A stretch of 42,687 nt of DNA from Flammeovirgaceae bacterium (GTDB lineage Bacteria > Bacteroidota > Bacteroidia > Cytophagales > Cyclobacteriaceae), in contig JAHEKQ010000022.1 in the NCBI GenBank assembly GCA_024638265.1, positions 1-42,687 of the forward strand, read 5' to 3'. Below the pieces are notes generated by a model that was given only the letters and a program-made list of their open reading frames with translations, was not told the DNA's origin and ran no database searches. Made by a program: the position numbers and the translations under genes. Below, in pieces: positions 1 to 8,373 of the stretch. How positions within the stretch are numbered: position 1 is the stretch's first letter; every line of letters starts with the position of its first letter.

Positions 1-21
1 TCCTCAAAACCCTCTCCCCCG

Positions 22-67
22 AAGCTTCCGAAGGAAGCGACATACCGATCAAGCTTCCGAAGGAAGC
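22..67. repeat. Two direct copies of a 17-bp palindromic element
   Basis: AAGCTTCCGAAGGAAGC occurs at 22-38 and again at 51-67. Each copy contains the inverted repeat GCTTCC-gaa-GGAAGC, so each can form a small hairpin. The second copy overlaps the last codons and stop of the polymerase gene read on the minus strand; the first lies just beyond it. There is no T-run, so this is a weak terminator candidate, or a small local duplication. Confidence 0.6.
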
Positions 68-3033
68 CCCTCCCCAACTCGACTTATCATCGGCAGCTTA
101 TCCATATAAGAGACTTCGATAATCGGCACCCCGAAATCTTCGACTACCTTACCGTGAATGCGGTAAAAGCCGCGACCGCGGAAAGGATACTTCCGGGACG
201 GCTCGGGGAAATGCACCGTGTCAAATACAATGCCCTTATGGTCGTAGAACGTACCGAAGTGCATGGGTTTCCCGTCCTTCGTACCCGTAGGTTTGATCGT
301 TACGAGGTACCCTATAATCTCTACTTGCTGCTTGAGACGGCCCATCAATTGCTCGGAAGTACAGTTCCCGGGATCGTCAGTGGCCAGAAGCTTGAATGGA
401 TCGCAAAGCGGGAACCCGATCAGTTCCAGTTCATCAAATGCATCCTCGAATTCCTCCCTCTCCAGTTCGGGTAAAGGATAGAAATCCGGCTCCTCATTGA
501 AGAGGTCCGAAGTGTAGGTATTGCTCTTCTTCTCCCCGAAATAGAGCATTGCCTCCCAGAGAAGACGGGGTTTCGACTTTTTGGTGAAACGGAATGCACC
601 GGCCCGGATGAGTATCCTTAACTGTTCCAGAGAGATATTATGCCGCCTGATAAAATCATCCAGGTTGCGGTAAGTGCCATGCAAATCCCGCTCTTCCGGT
701 ATATTCTGGCCGATCTTAGTCTCCAGGCTCTTGAGATGGATAAACCCGATATAGATATCCTTCTCCCTGATGTTTGTGAGATAATCACTCGCATTTACAC
801 AGGGAGCATTGACGTTGGCTCCACTCATACGGGCCTCGTGAAAATAGAACTCCGTCCGGTAAAAACCCCCGAAATTATTGATCACCCCGACCATGAATTC
901 AAGTGGATAATGGGCCTTGAGGAAAAGACTTTCATAACTCTCAACGGCATAACTCGCAGAATGCCCCTTGGAGAAGGAGTACCCCGAAAAACTCTCAATC
1001 TCGTACCAGACACGGTCAATCACATGCTTTGGGTATCCCTTCTTCTCACAGTTTTTCAAAAACTGGTCTTCCACCCGCTGAAATTCCTTTCTCGAGCGGA
1101 ACTTCCCGGACATCCCCCGGCGAAGGATATCCGCCTCCGACAAAGTGAGTCCAGCAAAATGGTGGGCTACCTTGATTACATCTTCCTGGTAGACCATCAC
1201 TCCATAGGTCTCTTTCATCAGCTCGTCCATTTTCGGATGGATCGCCTCATACCCCTTGCCATTCTTTACAGCATGATGTCTCTCGATATAGGCCCGCATC
1301 ATCCCCGACCGGGCCACTCCCGGACGGATAATTGAGCTGGCAGCCACCAGGGTGATATAATCATTGCATTCCAGTTTTCCCAGCAGTGCACGCATAGCGG
1401 GTGACTCCACATAGAAGCATCCCATTGTCCGTCCCTTTTCCAACAGTTTCTTTATTCCGGGGTCTTTTTTGAAGTCCTTGAACCGATGGGGATCCTCTTC
1501 GATACCCCGGTTCTTTTTGACAATCTGGATAGTATCCTTGATGTGACCAAGCCCGCGCTGGCTGAGCACATCGAATTTGAAAATGCCGATATCTTCCGCA
1601 TTGTGCATTTCAAAATGAGCCACGGGGAATCCCTTGGGGGGAAGGTCGGTGGAAGTATAGGCATAGACAGGCTTCTCAGTGATCAGCACACCACCGGCAT
1701 GGATAGAGAGGTTGGCCGGCATGTTATACATCTTCTCGGCAAACCGGAAGATGAGCCGTGTAATGTGATCCCTGTCCCTGACCTTCGAGGGGTAGTCCAC
1801 GAGTTCATCGATCTCCCCCTTGGGCAGACCGAAAACTTTTCCCAGTTCCCTGATGATGGAACGCCCTTTATAGGTGGTGTGGGTCCCCAGCAGGGACACA
1901 TGCTGGTGGCCAAAGCGGTCGAATATGAATTTGGTGATATCATCGCGGTCCTTCCAGGAGAAATCCATATCAAAATCGGGAGGGGAGGTGCGCTCCGGGT
2001 TCAGGAACCGCTCAAAATAAAGGTCAAGTTCAATGGGATCCACATTGGTAATCCCCAGGCAATAGGCCACCATACTATTAGCTCCACTTCCCCGGCCGAC
2101 GTAGGCATAACCCTTACTAACCGCGTATTGGATAATCTCGTTGGCAATGAGATAATAGGAGACGAATTTTCGTGAGAAAATGATGTTCAATTCCCGTTCA
2201 AACCGCTCCAGGAGCATGTCATTATCGGGATCATAGCGGTTACAAAACCCCTCCCAGGCCTTGGTCCTGAGCAGGGCGAGGTCTGCCCCGAGACTTCCGG
2301 TGACCGTGCGTTTGTTCTTATCTGTTCCCAGCTCAAAGTGTATCTCACAGTCCTCCACGAGCTTCCGGGCGTTCCTGACCAGTTTGGGATACATATTAAA
2401 ACGCTTCTCCGCTTCCCCTTCAGGCAGCATGATCTCATCGGGGGCTGCCTGCTCATGGACGGGCAGCTTGCTCAACAGGGTATTGTTGTCAATAGCCCGC
2501 AGCAGGCGATGTACATTGAAACTTCCATTGTCAGCAAAAGTGACCGGTTGCCAGGCCACCAGCTTGTCCATGTTATCGAGATATAGGGTGCCCCTAAGTT
2601 CATGGAGCTGAAGGTGACGGATTGCCACCCATTCATTTTCACGGAGTTCCCGTGGATCGCGCTCCTTCCACGAAGGCCAGGGATAAACTACATGTACATG
2701 GGAGAATTCAGGTGCACGCGGTTTCAGCGGGATATCCTGGTTGTTATGATGAGACAAAAAGCGGTTGAGTTCCTCAAAACCATCATTGTTCCTCGCCAGC
2801 CCGATATAAAGCAGTTGGTTATCCCTCCGGAATTCAATGCCCAGGGCCACCTCAAGTGGATACAATTCATTGTTCTCCCGGATGATCCGGAGCAACTCAA
2901 TATAGCCTGAAGTATTATTGATATCCGTGAGGATGAGCTTCCTCACCCGGCATTTCATCGCGGTCTCATAAAGGTCTTTTACGGAAAGTGTACCGTACTT
3001 AAAACTAAAATGTGTGTGACAATTAAAATACAT
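49..3033 (-). CDS. dnaE2: DNA polymerase III alpha subunit, short DnaE (DnaE2/ImuC-like)
   Basis: C-family DNA polymerase of 994 residues, shorter than the replicative DnaE of about 1160. The N-terminal PHP domain keeps HxH (H6, H8), but TDxx is followed by I-N-N rather than the usual H, so its metal site looks degenerate. The polymerase core is intact: GRGSGANS at 313-320, the catalytic pair in PDFDMDF (D353, D355) and the third aspartate in FKFDVL (D488). An OB-fold-like stretch lies near residues 920-980. The start codon is 2 bp after the dinB stop, so the two genes form one transcript. Pairing a second DnaE with a Y-family polymerase is the hallmark of damage-inducible mutagenic cassettes. 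I infer error-prone lesion bypass, but cannot exclude that this is simply an accessory DnaE. No ImuA/RecA-like partner is in the window. Confidence 0.9.
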   Translation of the reverse strand: MYFNCHTHFSFKYGTLSVKDLYETAMKCRVRKLILTDINNTSGYIELLRIIRENNELYPLEVALGIEFRRDNQLLYIGLARNNDGFEELNRFLSHHNNQDIPLKPRAPEFSHVHVVYPWPSWKERDPRELRENEWVAIRHLQLHELRGTLYLDNMDKLVAWQPVTFADNGSFNVHRLLRAIDNNTLLSKLPVHEQAAPDEIMLPEGEAEKRFNMYPKLVRNARKLVEDCEIHFELGTDKNKRTVTGSLGADLALLRTKAWEGFCNRYDPDNDMLLERFERELNIIFSRKFVSYYLIANEIIQYAVSKGYAYVGRGSGANSMVAYCLGITNVDPIELDLYFERFLNPERTSPPDFDMDFSWKDRDDITKFIFDRFGHQHVSLLGTHTTYKGRSIIRELGKVFGLPKGEIDELVDYPSKVRDRDHITRLIFRFAEKMYNMPANLSIHAGGVLITEKPVYAYTSTDLPPKGFPVAHFEMHNAEDIGIFKFDVLSQRGLGHIKDTIQIVKKNRGIEEDPHRFKDFKKDPGIKKLLEKGRTMGCFYVESPAMRALLGKLECNDYITLVAASSIIRPGVARSGMMRAYIERHHAVKNGKGYEAIHPKMDELMKETYGVMVYQEDVIKVAHHFAGLTLSEADILRRGMSGKFRSRKEFQRVEDQFLKNCEKKGYPKHVIDRVWYEIESFSGYSFSKGHSASYAVESYESLFLKAHYPLEFMVGVINNFGGFYRTEFYFHEARMSGANVNAPCVNASDYLTNIREKDIYIGFIHLKSLETKIGQNIPEERDLHGTYRNLDDFIRRHNISLEQLRILIRAGAFRFTKKSKPRLLWEAMLYFGEKKSNTYTSDLFNEEPDFYPLPELEREEFEDAFDELELIGFPLCDPFKLLATDDPGNCTSEQLMGRLKQQVEIIGYLVTIKPTGTKDGKPMHFGTFYDHKGIVFDTVHFPEPSRKYPFRGRGFYRIHGKVVEDFGVPIIEVSYMDKLPMISRVGEGLPSEA

Positions 3034-3035
3034 CC

Positions 3036-4223
3036 CTACCCTGTAAAAACATTCATATCCATCCTCACCCTTCGGTTTACCCCGAGTGTGACCGCCCGTA
3101 CCAGTTTATCCGTTCCGTGCCTGAACTTTATCCTGTCCATAGCCTGGTACAACCGGATACTCTCTTCAGTGTCTTCAAAAAGACTGATTTGGTAATTGCC
3201 ATGGACGAGCCCGCTGAAACGCACTCCCACGAGCCGCAGCAGCATTCTGCGGGAATAAAGCTTATCAAAGAGGTCGAGGGCCGCCTTGATCAAAAGTCCA
3301 TCCGAAGCGGTGTATGCCAGGTGTACCTGTTTTGTCTCCGTGTCGAAGTTGGTGTAGCGGATCTTGACCGTGACACAGGAGGTCAGCTTCTTTTCCTCCC
3401 TCAGTTTATAGGTAAGCTTCTCCACCATAGCTATGATCACCGACTTGAGTTTCCTGACATCAATCGTGTCGGTGCTGAAGGTACTTTCCGTGGAAATTGA
3501 TTTTCTCTCGCTATATGCCACTACCGGGCTTTCATCAATCCCGTTGGCCCGACGCCAGAGTTCAAGCCCGTTTTTCCCAAAAGCACTCTGCAGGTATTTC
3601 ACCGGCATTTCCCGTAAGGCTTCGACCTTTCTCACCCCCATGTCGTACAGGAAACGCGCGGTCTTCTTCCCGATCATCGGGATCTTGTCGATGGTGAGAG
3701 GCCCCAGGAAGTCGCGCTCCTCCCCTTTTAATATGTGCTTCTCCGCATTGGGCTTAAACTCGTTGGTGGCCACCTTTGAAACGAGCTTATTTACGGAAAG
3801 GCCCATGGAGATCGGGAGGCCACTCTCATGGATGATCTTTCCGCGCAGCTCGCGGGCCCAATCAAACGTATTGAAAAACCGATCCATACCGCTTACATCC
3901 ATGTAGAACTCGTCGATCGACGATTTTTCAAAAACCGGGGCTGATTCAGCAATGATCTCCGTGATCATCCTGGAATGCTGGCTGTAAGATTCCATATCTC
4001 CCGAGATCACAGTCATCTCAGGGCAAAGCTGGCGGGCGAGATACATGGGCATGGCAGAATGGACCCCGAACCTGCGAGCCTCATAGCTGCAGGCCGCCAC
4101 AACCCCGCGGTTATTCTTCCCCCCTATTGCCAGCGGAAGCCCCTCCAACTTTGAGTTGAGCTTCCTCTCCACCGATACGAAAAACGTATCGAGATCCATA
4201 TGAATCACCGCACGATCTGTCAT
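3036..4223 (-). CDS. dinB: Y-family DNA polymerase IV (DinB/UmuC-like)
   Basis: Translesion polymerase of 395 residues. The palm carries HMDLDTFF (D10) and the catalytic SIDEFYMD (D104, E105); CSYEARRFGV (45-54) is the usual finger motif, and helix-hairpin-helix segments lie near 180-220. Residues 345-349, QISLF, match the sliding-clamp binding consensus QxxLF and sit in a C-terminal tail that is UmuC-like, so this is an active, clamp-recruited polymerase rather than a dead ImuB. It is the first gene of a two-gene operon with the DnaE-type polymerase. Two palindromic operator copies lie 9-72 bp upstream of the start. In related Bacteroidota a LexA/S24-type repressor gene often sits beside such a pair; none is seen here, so the regulator would act in trans. 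Confidence 0.95.
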   Translation of the reverse strand: MTDRAVIHMDLDTFFVSVERKLNSKLEGLPLAIGGKNNRGVVAACSYEARRFGVHSAMPMYLARQLCPEMTVISGDMESYSQHSRMITEIIAESAPVFEKSSIDEFYMDVSGMDRFFNTFDWARELRGKIIHESGLPISMGLSVNKLVSKVATNEFKPNAEKHILKGEERDFLGPLTIDKIPMIGKKTARFLYDMGVRKVEALREMPVKYLQSAFGKNGLELWRRANGIDESPVVAYSERKSISTESTFSTDTIDVRKLKSVIIAMVEKLTYKLREEKKLTSCVTVKIRYTNFDTETKQVHLAYTASDGLLIKAALDLFDKLYSRRMLLRLVGVRFSGLVHGNYQISLFEDTEESIRLYQAMDRIKFRHGTDKLVRAVTLGVNRRVRMDMNVFTG

Positions 4224-4231
4224 TGATTATA

Positions 4232-4295
4232 ATTACTAATTTTATTAGTAAATATAAGTATAGATAAAGGAATAATTGCTATTATTTTTAGTAAT
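4232..4295 (-). promoter_or_regulatory. Two copies of a 21-bp palindromic operator upstream of dinB
   Basis: Site 1 (4232-4252) is ATTACTAAT, TTT, ATTAGTAAA. Its arms TTACTAAT and ATTAGTAA are perfect reverse complements separated by 3 bp. Site 2 (4275-4295) is ATTGCTATT, ATT, TTTAGTAAT, with the same length and spacing but a less perfect left arm. The centres are 43 bp apart, about four helical turns, placing both sites on the same DNA face. They fill the dinB promoter region, as expected for a repressor of an SOS-like cassette. The cognate regulator is not in the window, and its identity is inference. Confidence 0.65.
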
Positions 4296-4314
4296 GTTTT
4301 CCGTGTAGCCTCCC

Positions 4315-4409
4315 TCATCACCTCATCCCTCGCTCCTCCTCATTCCTCGCCCCCCCATATACGTTCCTGTATCCGACCTCTTGGGGGAGGAATAGGGATG
4401 AGGGATGAG
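4315..4409. repeat. Imperfect long inverted repeat in the dinB / small-ORF intergenic region
   Basis: The gene-free stretch 4224-4539 holds the operators and this element. The left side CTCATCCCT (4322-4330) and ATTCCTC (4342-4348) is complementary to GAGGAAT (4387-4393) and AGGGATGAG (4394-4402, repeated at 4401-4409). The middle contains CCTGTATCC, which resembles the heptamer repeats found later in the window. No coding potential is seen. It could be a cruciform or a bidirectional terminator, but there is no T-run. Confidence 0.45.
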
Positions 4410-4539
4410 TCTCTCCCAAGGTGAGATTAATTCCCAAAATGGGAAACAATCGAACCGCTCAAACGTTAAATACAGACCGGAAACGCACTTTTCGCTGGTT
4501 GGTACACATTTGGCATATAACTATGTAAACAATGCAGCT

Positions 4540-4641
4540 ATGAAAACGATAAAAAAACTTTTGAGCAACGATGCAATTTTCGCAGTGCTCGTGATAATAC
4601 TGGGAATCGCACTCATCATGACAGCCCTGATCTTAGGATGA
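4540..4641 (+). CDS. Small single-pass membrane peptide, 33 aa
   Basis: An ORF beginning MKTIKKLLSNDAIF, followed by an unbroken hydrophobic segment (about residues 13-32, rich in I, L, V, A) and ending in Gly. The positively charged N-terminus followed by one transmembrane helix suggests an inner-membrane miniprotein with its N-terminus in the cytoplasm. The frame is open further upstream to 4405, but those 45 residues are polar, low in structure and overlap a repeat, so I place the start at 4540. A stem-loop with a T-run follows at 4676-4728. No function is recognised. There is no Shine-Dalgarno, which is common in Bacteroidota. Confidence 0.45.
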   Translation: MKTIKKLLSNDAIFAVLVIILGIALIMTALILG

Positions 4642-4675
4642 TGAAACGGAAAGTCAAACCGGAAAAAATTCCACC

Positions 4676-4728
4676 ACTCGCTCCAGACTCTTTATAAAAA
4701 GTAGTAGTTCGGCAGCGAGTTTTTTTAT
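4676..4728 (+). terminator. Probable rho-independent terminator after the 33-aa ORF
   Basis: ACTCGCT (4676-4682) pairs with AGCGAGT (4714-4720) and is followed by a run of T. The 31-nt loop is long and contains an AT-rich inner fold, so strength is uncertain. It separates the miniprotein ORF from the sdh promoter. Confidence 0.5.
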
Positions 4729-4853
4729 GCTTAAATCATAGCTGGTAAATACCAAAGCATATCGGAAAAAGGCGCTGAAAGTAAGACAGATAATTGATTT
4801 TTAAGGGAACAAATTGGCTAATTGGAGGTTATGTAAATAATAAATTACCAGTT

Positions 4854-4885
4854 TTTGGTAGCTTAAGGTTTGAGGTTTAAATTTG
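4854..4885 (+). promoter_or_regulatory. Bacteroidota-type promoter of sdhCAB
   Basis: A -33 TTTG at 4854-4857 and a -7 TAAATTTG at 4878-4885 (consensus TAnnTTTG) are separated by 20 bp. Transcription should start about 20 nt before the sdhC ATG at 4912. Confidence 0.7.
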
Positions 4886-4911
4886 GAAGGGTTTGATTAA
4901 AAATATACCGT

Positions 4912-5601
4912 ATGAGCTGGTTTACTAAAGCGTTCTCAACAACAATAGGAAGAAAGCTTGTTATGTCTCTAACCGGGATCTTTCTGATCCTGTTTCTAAT
5001 AGAACATTTGATAGGTAACTTATTGCTCCTCAATGGAGATGGAGGTCTTGCCTTCAACGAGTTTGCCCATTTTATGAAATACAACAGGTTGATCCAGATT
5101 GGAGAGGTAGTCCTTTTCGGAGGTTTTCTGTTCCATATAATTGATGGTATTATCCTGATAAGGAAAAACAGGAAATCACGTCCTGTTCAATATGCAGTAT
5201 CCAATAAGTCTGAAGTAACATCCTGGGCTTCTAAACTGATGGGGCCTTTCGGGATTATCATTTTAGTGTTTCTCATCGTCCACATGTATGACTTCTTCCG
5301 TTTCAAGTATTTCAGCCCTGTAGCTGATATGCCCGGAACAGATATTTCTGATTTAGCCAGCCTGGTTTATATCAAGTTTCAAAGTGTGGGATACGTAGCC
5401 TTCTATGTAATTGCCATGGCGGTGGTTGGGTTTCACCTTTACCACGGATTTCAAAGTGCTTTTCAGACGCTTGGTGTTAACCATGTAAAGTATTCTCCTA
5501 TTATTAAAGGGCTGGGAGTTTTATACTCAATCGTTGTGCCTCTCGGTATGGCCCTCATACCGATTATTATTTATATAAATCACATTACCCAACAGATATG
5601 A
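4912..5601 (+). CDS. sdhC: Succinate dehydrogenase cytochrome b subunit (type B)
   Basis: Membrane anchor of complex II, 229 residues with five hydrophobic helices. It binds the diheme and the menaquinone site and links succinate oxidation to the quinone pool. Conserved histidines that can ligate the two hemes are H32 (IEHLIGN), H75 (LFHIIDG), H124 (IVHMYDF) and H175/H178 (GFHLYHGF). A single large anchor with no separate sdhD is typical of type-B enzymes in Bacteroidota. It is the first gene of sdhCAB, and its stop overlaps the sdhA start by 4 bp (ATGA), so translation is coupled. Confidence 0.95.
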   Translation: MSWFTKAFSTTIGRKLVMSLTGIFLILFLIEHLIGNLLLLNGDGGLAFNEFAHFMKYNRLIQIGEVVLFGGFLFHIIDGIILIRKNRKSRPVQYAVSNKSEVTSWASKLMGPFGIIILVFLIVHMYDFFRFKYFSPVADMPGTDISDLASLVYIKFQSVGYVAFYVIAMAVVGFHLYHGFQSAFQTLGVNHVKYSPIIKGLGVLYSIVVPLGMALIPIIIYINHITQQI

Positions 5602-7523
5602 GCAGTGTTTTGAATTCGAAAGTCCCCGAGGGACCTTTAGCTGAGAAGTGGGAAAAGCATAAATTCTCAGTAAAGCTGGTAAACCCGGCCAATAAGAGGA
5701 AGTATGACATTATAGTAGTAGGTACGGGACTGGCCGGCGCATCAGCTGCCGCATCATTTGGTGAACTGGGTTACAATGTTAAAGCTTTCGCATACCAGGA
5801 CAGTCCAAGGCGAGCACACAGTATAGCAGCTCAGGGTGGTATCAATGCTTCTAAAAATTACCAGAACGACGGGGATAGCACCTTCCGCTTATTTTATGAC
5901 ACGATTAAAGGGGGTGACTACCGCTCAAGAGAAGCCAATGTATACAGGCTTGCCGAAGTAAGTACCAATATTATTGACCAGTGTGTCGCTCAGGGTGTTC
6001 CCTTTGCCCGTGATTATGGTGGATTATTGGACAACAGGTCATTCGGTGGTGCTCAGGTATCCCGAACATTTTATGCTAGGGGCCAAACAGGCCAGCAACT
6101 CCTATTGGGTGCTTATGGTGCTTTGAATCGTCAGATCAGCAATGGTAAGGTAAAGATGTATAACCGAACCGAAATGCTGGATGTGGTCATGGTAAATGGT
6201 GAAGCCAAAGGAATTATTACGAGAAACCTGATCACCGGTGAGATTGAAAGACACAGTGCTCATGCCGTTGTACTCGCAACGGGGGGATATGGTAATGTAT
6301 TCTTCCTTTCAACCAATGCAATGGGTTGTAATGCCACTGCAGCATGGAGAGCCCACAGAAGGGGAGCTTTTTTTGCCAACCCCTGCTTTACCCAAATCCA
6401 TCCAACCTGTATTCCTGTTTCAGGTGAACATCAATCCAAACTTACCCTGATGTCGGAATCACTCAGGAATGACGGACGTGTTTGGGTCCCAAAAGAAGCA
6501 AGAAAAGGCCTTACCGCGAAAGAGGCGTTGAATATTCCCGAAGAAGAGCGGGATTATTACCTGGAAAGAAAATATCCTTCATTTGGCAACCTTGTGCCAC
6601 GTGATGTTGCCTCAAGGAATGCAAAAGATGTTTGCGATGAAGGTAGAGGAGTTGGTCCATCAGGACTTGCCGTGTTCCTTGATTTTGCTGATGCTATTAA
6701 CCGTGACGGGGAGGATTTGATCAGGAGTAAATACGGAAACCTGTTTGATATGTATATGCAGATTACAGGGGACAATCCCTATGAAGTACCCATGATGATT
6801 TATCCCGCTGTGCATTACACCATGGGTGGTCTTTGGGTTGATTACAATCTTCAAACTACTATTCCCGGTCTCTATGCAATCGGCGAATGTAATTTCTCAG
6901 ACCATGGGGCAAACCGCCTTGGAGCCAGTGCTTTAATGCAAGGATTGGCTGATGGTTATTTTGTCATCCCCTACACTATAGGGGATTACCTCGCGTCTCA
7001 ACCTTATGAAAAAGTAGGTACTGATCACGAGGCATTTGATGAAGCTGAAAAGACTGTTAACGATCACCTTGATAAGCTCCTCAACATTAATGGAAACAAG
7101 ACAGTAGATGAATTCCACAAAGAACTCGGGAAGATCATGTGGGATTATTGTGGAATGTCAAGAACCGGTGAAGGTTTGAAAAAGGCTTCCGGCATGGTCA
7201 AGGAATTAAAAGAAGAATTCTGGAAAAATGTCAAAGTCGTTGGTACTGCGGACGAACTGAACCAGTCACTTGAGAAGGCCAACCGGGTAAGTGACTTTAT
7301 CGAACTCGCAGAAGTAATGATTCAGGATGCTCTTGACAGGGCCGAATCCTGTGGTGGACATTTCAGGGAGGAATCACAGACTCCTGAAGGAGAAGCTCTT
7401 AGGATCGACGATGAGTACTCCTATGTTTCCGCATGGGAATTTACGGGAAATGGAGCTGCTAAGCTGAACAAAGAAGACCTGGTCTTTGAGAATGTTAAAC
7501 TTACTCAACGAAGCTATAAATAG
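5598..7523 (+). CDS. sdhA: Succinate dehydrogenase / fumarate reductase flavoprotein subunit
   Basis: Catalytic subunit of complex II, 641 residues, oxidising succinate to fumarate in the cytoplasm with covalent FAD. The dinucleotide-binding motif is [10 protein letters not shown] at about 42-51, and the FAD-linking histidine is H74 in [11 protein letters not shown]. The conserved [14 protein letters not shown] segment (substrate/FAD site) lies near 437-450. Length and sequence order match the type-B SdhA/FrdA of Bacteroidota. The start overlaps the sdhC stop; sdhB follows after 40 bp. The enzyme could in principle also run as fumarate reductase, but with an aerobic oxidase cluster close by, the oxidative direction is more likely. 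Confidence 0.96.
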   Translation: MSSVLNSKVPEGPLAEKWEKHKFSVKLVNPANKRKYDIIVVGTGLAGASAAASFGELGYNVKAFAYQDSPRRAHSIAAQGGINASKNYQNDGDSTFRLFYDTIKGGDYRSREANVYRLAEVSTNIIDQCVAQGVPFARDYGGLLDNRSFGGAQVSRTFYARGQTGQQLLLGAYGALNRQISNGKVKMYNRTEMLDVVMVNGEAKGIITRNLITGEIERHSAHAVVLATGGYGNVFFLSTNAMGCNATAAWRAHRRGAFFANPCFTQIHPTCIPVSGEHQSKLTLMSESLRNDGRVWVPKEARKGLTAKEALNIPEEERDYYLERKYPSFGNLVPRDVASRNAKDVCDEGRGVGPSGLAVFLDFADAINRDGEDLIRSKYGNLFDMYMQITGDNPYEVPMMIYPAVHYTMGGLWVDYNLQTTIPGLYAIGECNFSDHGANRLGASALMQGLADGYFVIPYTIGDYLASQPYEKVGTDHEAFDEAEKTVNDHLDKLLNINGNKTVDEFHKELGKIMWDYCGMSRTGEGLKKASGMVKELKEEFWKNVKVVGTADELNQSLEKANRVSDFIELAEVMIQDALDRAESCGGHFREESQTPEGEALRIDDEYSYVSAWEFTGNGAAKLNKEDLVFENVKLTQRSYK

Positions 7524-7563
7524 AACCGGGATCAAAGCTGATAAAACAATAAAGAATTTAAAT

Positions 7564-8319
7564 ATGAATTTGACTTTGAAAATATGGAGGCAAAAAAATC
7601 AGAACGATAAAGGGGGATTTGAGTCCTACCAGGTTTCTGATGTTTCTCCTGATATGTCTTTTCTTGAAATGATCGACGTTTTAAACGAAGATCTGGTGAA
7701 AGAGGATAAAGATCCGGTTCACTTCGACCACGATTGTCGCGAAGGTATTTGCGGTACTTGTTCGATGGTGATCAATGGTCGTCCTCATGGCCCCAAAGAG
7801 GGAATCACCACTTGTCAGCTTCACATGAGATCATTTTCAGATGGGGATCACATCACTATTGAACCATGGCGGGCAAAGGCTTTTCCCGTGATCAAAGACC
7901 TGGTGGTAGACCGGACTTCATTCGACAGGATCCAACAGGCGGGTGGTTACGTATCGGTAAATACCGGGGGAGCACCTGACGCGAACGAAATTCCGATACC
8001 CAAGCGTATTGCAGATGAAGCCTTTGATGCCGCTACCTGTATAGGGTGCGGAGCTTGTGTAGCAGCTTGCAAAAATGCGTCGGCTATGTTGTTTGTTTCC
8101 GCTAAGGTCTCACAACTGGCCATGCTTCCTCAAGGGCAGGTTGAGCGAAAAACAAGGGTTGAGAAGATGGTAGCCCAGATGGACGAAGAAGGCTTTGGAG
8201 CTTGTACTAATACAGGAGCTTGCGCTGCAGAATGTCCCAAAGGAATCGACCTCAGCAATATTGCCAGGTTAAACCGGGAATATATCGGGGCGAAACTGAA
8301 GTCAGAGAACGTATCCTGA
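7564..8319 (+). CDS. sdhB: Succinate dehydrogenase iron-sulfur subunit
   Basis: Electron-transfer subunit of complex II, 251 residues. The N-terminal ferredoxin domain has the [2Fe-2S] motif CREGICGTC (C58, C63, C66) with a further cysteine at C84. The C-terminal domain carries [11 protein letters not shown] and [14 protein letters not shown] for the 4Fe-4S and 3Fe-4S clusters. The reading frame is open upstream to 7486, overlapping sdhA, but [10 protein letters not shown] at 7564 matches the family N-terminus, so I use that start. Last gene of the operon; a strong stem-loop terminator follows 22 bp after the stop. Confidence 0.95.
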   Translation: MNLTLKIWRQKNQNDKGGFESYQVSDVSPDMSFLEMIDVLNEDLVKEDKDPVHFDHDCREGICGTCSMVINGRPHGPKEGITTCQLHMRSFSDGDHITIEPWRAKAFPVIKDLVVDRTSFDRIQQAGGYVSVNTGGAPDANEIPIPKRIADEAFDAATCIGCGACVAACKNASAMLFVSAKVSQLAMLPQGQVERKTRVEKMVAQMDEEGFGACTNTGACAAECPKGIDLSNIARLNREYIGAKLKSENVS

Positions 8320-8341
8320 GTTTTTAAAAAGAATAACTTGA

Positions 8342-8373
8342 ACGGCAATCTCCACTGGGGTTGTCGTTTTTTT
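8342..8373 (+). terminator. Rho-independent terminator of sdhCAB
   Basis: ACGGCAATC (8342-8350) pairs over 9 positions (two G-U) with GGTTGTCGT (8359-8367) around an 8-nt loop, followed by seven T. It abuts the stop of the oppositely oriented metallophosphoesterase gene. Confidence 0.85.

Noticed and set aside
154-2910. Several plus-strand frames of 60-230 codons opposite the DnaE gene
   Set aside because: They lie antisense to a gene with all catalytic motifs intact and show no recognisable domains.
4405-4539. N-terminal 45-residue extension of the small membrane peptide
   Set aside because: Polar sequence without structure, beginning inside an inverted repeat; the ATG at 4540 gives a typical single-helix miniprotein.
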